A stretch of DNA of 64,000 nucleotides, taken from positions 124,001-188,000 of the forward strand of contig JAWSVC010000022.1 in NCBI GenBank assembly GCA_033852075.1, in the 5' to 3' direction. The position numbers and the translations under genes were made by a program. The stretch is from QZLE01 sp033852075. GTDB lineage: Bacteria; Pseudomonadota; Gammaproteobacteria; QZLD01. This document shows positions 60,481 through 64,000 of this stretch, in pieces. How positions within the stretch are numbered: the first letter of the stretch is position 1; the number at the start of each line of letters is the position of its first letter. Under the pieces are notes generated by a model that worked only from the letters and a program-made list of their open reading frames with translations, was not told the DNA's origin and searched no databases.

Positions 60481-62790
60481 TTATAAAGACGTACCCATTG
60501 TAAACTGAAATGCCTTGGTTCTATCACCTTCCTTCTCATTCAGAGGTAGCGCATAACTAAACACCAACCCACCAACAGGCGATAGCCAACGCAGCGTCAA
60601 ACCTGTGGAATATCTGAATTCACTAAACTCAGTTGTTTCATCAACGGTATCAAACACATTCCCTGCATCCAAAAATGCCGACAATCTAACAGAATTAGAT
60701 TCTACAAAAGGTACAGGAAATATCAACTCAGTTCCACCTAAAATCTTTAAATTTCCTCCAATTGGATTATCACTATCATCTAGATCCTTTGGCCCAAGAG
60801 TACTAACTTTATAGCCTCTTAAGGTGTTTACACCACCGGCATAAAAATTTTCAAAAAATGGTAATTTTTCAGTGTCATCATATCCATCACCAAAACCAAA
60901 ATCCCCTCTTAACATTAGTGCGCTGTTTTCAAACAACGGATAATACCATTTATGTTTATATGACAACGTATAATATTTTAGTTCACTGCCTGGCAATGCA
61001 GCCATTAATGATAAACTTTGAGAAGCCCCTCTCGTAGCAAAATTTCTCCTATTACGAGTATCACTATTCCACCCAGTTTTAAACCTTATTGTGGAAAACT
61101 CATTGCCATATTTTTCAACAAATTCATTCACCCTCTGAGGAGAATTTGGGAAAACCTTCATTTTTAACCAATCATAACCAAGACCAACAAATACCTTTTC
61201 ATCCTCAGTGATTGGGAACCCAAATGACAGCATCCCTCCCCACGAATCAGTAGCATATGAAGACACGTCTATCTCATCTGTATCTGTTTGCTTAAAGAAC
61301 AGATTAAACCCTCGGCTAACTCCATCATCCGTATAATAAGGGTTATTAAAATCAACACTATAAACTGTATTAGTTCTACTGGTATTAATTTCAAAACCAA
61401 ACCTATCACCACTGCCTAAAAAATTATCTTGTTTAAGGCTAGCTCCAAAAGATAATCCCTGCCCTTCACCATAACCGGCAAAAAGATTAACGGCTCCCGA
61501 ATCACGCTCTGAAACCTTTACAATTACATCTATCTGATCTGGGGAATTAGGCACAGCTGGGGTTTGAATATCAACTCCTTCAAAAAACCCAAGGCGCTGC
61601 AATCTTAATTGCGATCTTCTTATCTTTTTAGCAGAATACCATCCACCTTCAAATATCCGCATCTCACGCCTGATAACCTCATCTCTGGTCTTTTCATTCC
61701 CTTCAAAGATAATACGACGCACATAAACCCGCTTACCCTTATCGATATAAAACTTAACTTTTACTGTTTTTGTAGCTTCATCTACACCAGGGACTGCATT
61801 AACATTAGCAAAAGCATACCCTTCATCTTTTAGTTGATTTTTTAAAAGCTCTGAAACTCCTATTATCAAACGATTAGAAAAATTCTTTTTCTGCCGCCCA
61901 ACCCAGACATCATTAGCAATTTGTTGCAGCCCTTCAGACACGTCTCCATGTAACTCAATATCACTAAACTTATATCTATCACCCTCAATAATATTGACCG
62001 TGATAAATACAAAACTCTTATCAGGACTTAGTGCAACCTGAGTTGAATCAATCTTAAAATTAATATAGCCATCATTTAAATATAGAGACTTTAATTTTTC
62101 TAAATCTGCTTCAAGTTTTTCCTTCGAATACTCATCACTATCGGACCAAATGGCCATGGATGAAGGAATACCAAGATCAAATTCCTCTAGTATTTCATCG
62201 TCTGTATACAGTTGATTTCCTACTATGTTTATCCCTTTGATCCGAGCCACTTCTCCTTCAGTGATTTCAACCAAAATACTAACCCTATTACGAATCATAG
62301 GAGTGACCGTCGTAGAAACCTTTACACTATAGTTTCCATTTGCATAGTACTGTCTAAATAACTCCTGCTTAACACTATCAAGCAACCTACGGTTATATAC
62401 CCTGCCTTCTGCAAGACCAATACCTTTAAGCCCCTCCAATAGAGGGTCGGTCTCCAAAATCGAATTGCCTTTTATAATAATTTCGGTAATAGACGGACGC
62501 TCTGCCACTCTAATAACCAGAATATCTCCATCGCCTTTTAGCTCGATATCACTAAAAAAACCCGTAGCATATAATTCTTTTATTGCTTTTGTTGTCAAAT
62601 CCTTATCCAGATAATCGCCAACTTGAACAGGCAGGTATGTAAAGACTGTTCCTGCCGAGATACGACGCAACCCTTCAACCCGAATATCTTTAACAAAAAA
62701 ACCTTCGGCGTGAGCAGTTAAACTCATAAAACACAAAGAACAAATAGCGACTATTTTTAGCCACTTTTTTTTATAAAACAGATTTTTCAC
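60481..62790 (-). CDS. bamA: outer membrane protein assembly factor BamA
   Basis: Central component of the Bam complex. After a signal peptide ending HAEGF, five POTRA domains (first: VKDIRVEGLRRISAGTVFTYLPV) lead to a 16-strand barrel with GYGEGQGLSFGASL, the conserved motif RGY in NTLRGYKVSTLGP and the C-terminal aromatic-poor FQFTMGTSL end. The 769 residues are somewhat fewer than in E. coli (810). Confidence 0.96.
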   Translation of the reverse strand: MKNLFYKKKWLKIVAICSLCFMSLTAHAEGFFVKDIRVEGLRRISAGTVFTYLPVQVGDYLDKDLTTKAIKELYATGFFSDIELKGDGDILVIRVAERPSITEIIIKGNSILETDPLLEGLKGIGLAEGRVYNRRLLDSVKQELFRQYYANGNYSVKVSTTVTPMIRNRVSILVEITEGEVARIKGINIVGNQLYTDDEILEEFDLGIPSSMAIWSDSDEYSKEKLEADLEKLKSLYLNDGYINFKIDSTQVALSPDKSFVFITVNIIEGDRYKFSDIELHGDVSEGLQQIANDVWVGRQKKNFSNRLIIGVSELLKNQLKDEGYAFANVNAVPGVDEATKTVKVKFYIDKGKRVYVRRIIFEGNEKTRDEVIRREMRIFEGGWYSAKKIRRSQLRLQRLGFFEGVDIQTPAVPNSPDQIDVIVKVSERDSGAVNLFAGYGEGQGLSFGASLKQDNFLGSGDRFGFEINTSRTNTVYSVDFNNPYYTDDGVSRGFNLFFKQTDTDEIDVSSYATDSWGGMLSFGFPITEDEKVFVGLGYDWLKMKVFPNSPQRVNEFVEKYGNEFSTIRFKTGWNSDTRNRRNFATRGASQSLSLMAALPGSELKYYTLSYKHKWYYPLFENSALMLRGDFGFGDGYDDTEKLPFFENFYAGGVNTLRGYKVSTLGPKDLDDSDNPIGGNLKILGGTELIFPVPFVESNSVRLSAFLDAGNVFDTVDETTEFSEFRYSTGLTLRWLSPVGGLVFSYALPLNEKEGDRTKAFQFTMGTSL

Positions 62791-62816
62791 ATTAATACCG
62801 TTATTTAATATACCTG

Positions 62817-64000
62817 CTAATTAAATACCCTTTGCAGGTCAACATAGAATGCAAGACCCATAATCATTGCCAATATCGCCAATCCAACAGTTTGAAATTT
62901 TTCCTGATAGCTTGGTTCCAATGGGCGACCACGTAATGCCTCAACAACATAGAAAAATAGATGCCCTCCATCAAGTACAGGAATCGGAAGCAAATTTAAT
63001 ATCCCTAAACTTATACTAAGCAGAGCAAGCAACCTTGCCAATTGCACAATACCATATTCAACATATTTGCCAACTGTATTTGCTATTTGAATTGGACCAC
63101 TTAGGTTTTTAACCGAAGCAGTTCCAGTTACCATACTCCACACACCTTTAAGGATCAATACGGTTGAATCAACCGACTCCTCTACTCCCCGACGAAACGC
63201 CGAAAACAAGGTGTGATCAACCTCAACCCACAAATCATCCCTAATCGGAGCTGGTTTGACACCAATCACTCTTCTACTTAGTTCACCTTCTACAACAATT
63301 TTTGGAGTAATTGAAAATTCTAATACCTGACCATTTCTTTCTACCCCGACAGCAATCTGTTCTGCGCCGGAATCCGAAATTTTACTTGCCATCTCATTCC
63401 AGGTTAATACTTTATCGGCATCTACAGATATCACCTTGTCACCATCCATAAGACCTGCAACATAAGCTGGGTCATTCGGTATGGCCTTTATCACAGCAGG
63501 CCTGTTCGCTGCAGACAAAATACCAAAGTCTCTGGAAAAACTTTCAATGTGTTCAGCCGGATCAAAATCAGTCATATCTACCAACAAACTAGCTTGCTGT
63601 TCACCACGTTTTACCTTCATAGATAACTGCCTTGCCTGCAACCCTGCTGTCATAAGCTCCAGCTGAAACTGAGAAAATGTTGTAATTTCGTTTTGATCTA
63701 TCTGCACAACCTCATCACCGGCTTGCAACCCTGAGTTTGCAGCAATCGTACCTGGAATAACCTCTCCAATGATCGGTCTTAATGAAAATTCACCACCAAG
63801 AAATACCATCCAAAAAACCAGGATCGCAAAAACATAATTAAAAAATGGTCCGGCAAATACGATTAAAAATCTTTTCCAAATCGGCTGTGAATTGAATTCT
63901 TGCGACATTAGTTCTTCCGGAACATCTCCCTCACGGGTATCCAGCATTTTCACATAACCGCCCAAAGGGATCGCAGCAATAGCATATTCGATACCTGTTT
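62817..64000 (-). CDS. rseP: site-2 protease RseP, partial (5' end outside window)
   Basis: The visible part begins with TGIEYAIAAIPLGGYVKML, just after where HExxH would lie, so the catalytic His residues are beyond the window end. It has two PDZ domains and the second metal-site motif region GILNLLPIPVLDGGH. RseP cleaves RseA for the sigma-E response and clears signal peptides. It precedes bamA directly, as usual. The stop is at 62817. Confidence 0.95.
   Translation of the reverse strand, partial: TGIEYAIAAIPLGGYVKMLDTREGDVPEELMSQEFNSQPIWKRFLIVFAGPFFNYVFAILVFWMVFLGGEFSLRPIIGEVIPGTIAANSGLQAGDEVVQIDQNEITTFSQFQLELMTAGLQARQLSMKVKRGEQQASLLVDMTDFDPAEHIESFSRDFGILSAANRPAVIKAIPNDPAYVAGLMDGDKVISVDADKVLTWNEMASKISDSGAEQIAVGVERNGQVLEFSITPKIVVEGELSRRVIGVKPAPIRDDLWVEVDHTLFSAFRRGVEESVDSTVLILKGVWSMVTGTASVKNLSGPIQIANTVGKYVEYGIVQLARLLALLSISLGILNLLPIPVLDGGHLFFYVVEALRGRPLEPSYQEKFQTVGLAILAMIMGLAFYVDLQRVFN

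Overview
The window is an AT-rich chromosomal segment of a flagellated gammaproteobacterium. Evidence for this placement is gene order: rne/rluC/HAD phosphatase/S49 peptidase/maf/yceD/rpmF/plsX-fab/pabC/mltG/tmk/holB/pilZ/tatD is the arrangement known from Pseudomonas and relatives, and rseP-bamA-skp-lpxD-fabZ-lpxA-lpxB-rnhB-dnaE-accA-tilS is the classic gammaproteobacterial envelope block. I do not commit to a genus. A run of 29 Ns (50704-50732) shows this is a draft scaffold.

Layout. 1-5065: tRNA-Ser(UGA), a soluble hybrid histidine kinase, RhlE helicase, a secreted DUF4197 protein and a FetB-like permease. 5218-5963: an almost perfect 373-bp tandem duplication carrying two copies of a small S4 RNA-binding gene and the tail of a peptidoglycan-active gene. 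6656-11153: riboflavin operon (ribD, ribE, ribB-X, ribH) and nusB, with several palindromic repeats between and even inside the genes. 11225-13687: vapBC toxin-antitoxin, then a MerR regulator and Cu/Zn-type efflux permease behind a textbook zntA-like promoter. 14090-20297: mtaB, sixA, a hydrolase fold lacking its nucleophile, a G-quadruplex-forming repeat, a 61-residue orphan gene with its own promoter and terminator, rarA, lolA and tatD. 20605-30879: DNA/lipid cluster on the minus strand, from yceD down to pilZ. 31100-37727: maf, S49 peptidase, HAD phosphatase, rluC and, divergently, rne followed at once by tRNA-Arg(CCU). 37791-41575: a small unknown, an HDOD protein and ABC-F YheS. 42212-47547: flagellar/chemotaxis genes cheR, cheV, flgA, flgM, flgN, ycgR and two arginine-rich small proteins. 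47581-64000: tilS, an unknown lipoprotein, accA, dnaE, rnhB and the lipid A/Bam genes, ending inside rseP.

How the parts work together. The fab cluster makes acyl-ACP for plsX and for the LpxA/LpxD steps; FabZ and AccA feed the same pathway; BamA, Skp, RseP and LolA build and police the outer membrane. FlgM is read from a clear sigma-28 promoter and YcgR is a candidate c-di-GMP brake.

The most unusual content is non-coding. A 121-bp hairpin element occurs three times (plus a fragment) and in every case its end abuts the stop codon of a minus-strand gene; its stems carry compensatory changes. Most copies lie beside a second repeat family whose cassettes are bounded by inverted ends. These islands, and not a gene cassette, are the best candidate here for something undescribed.
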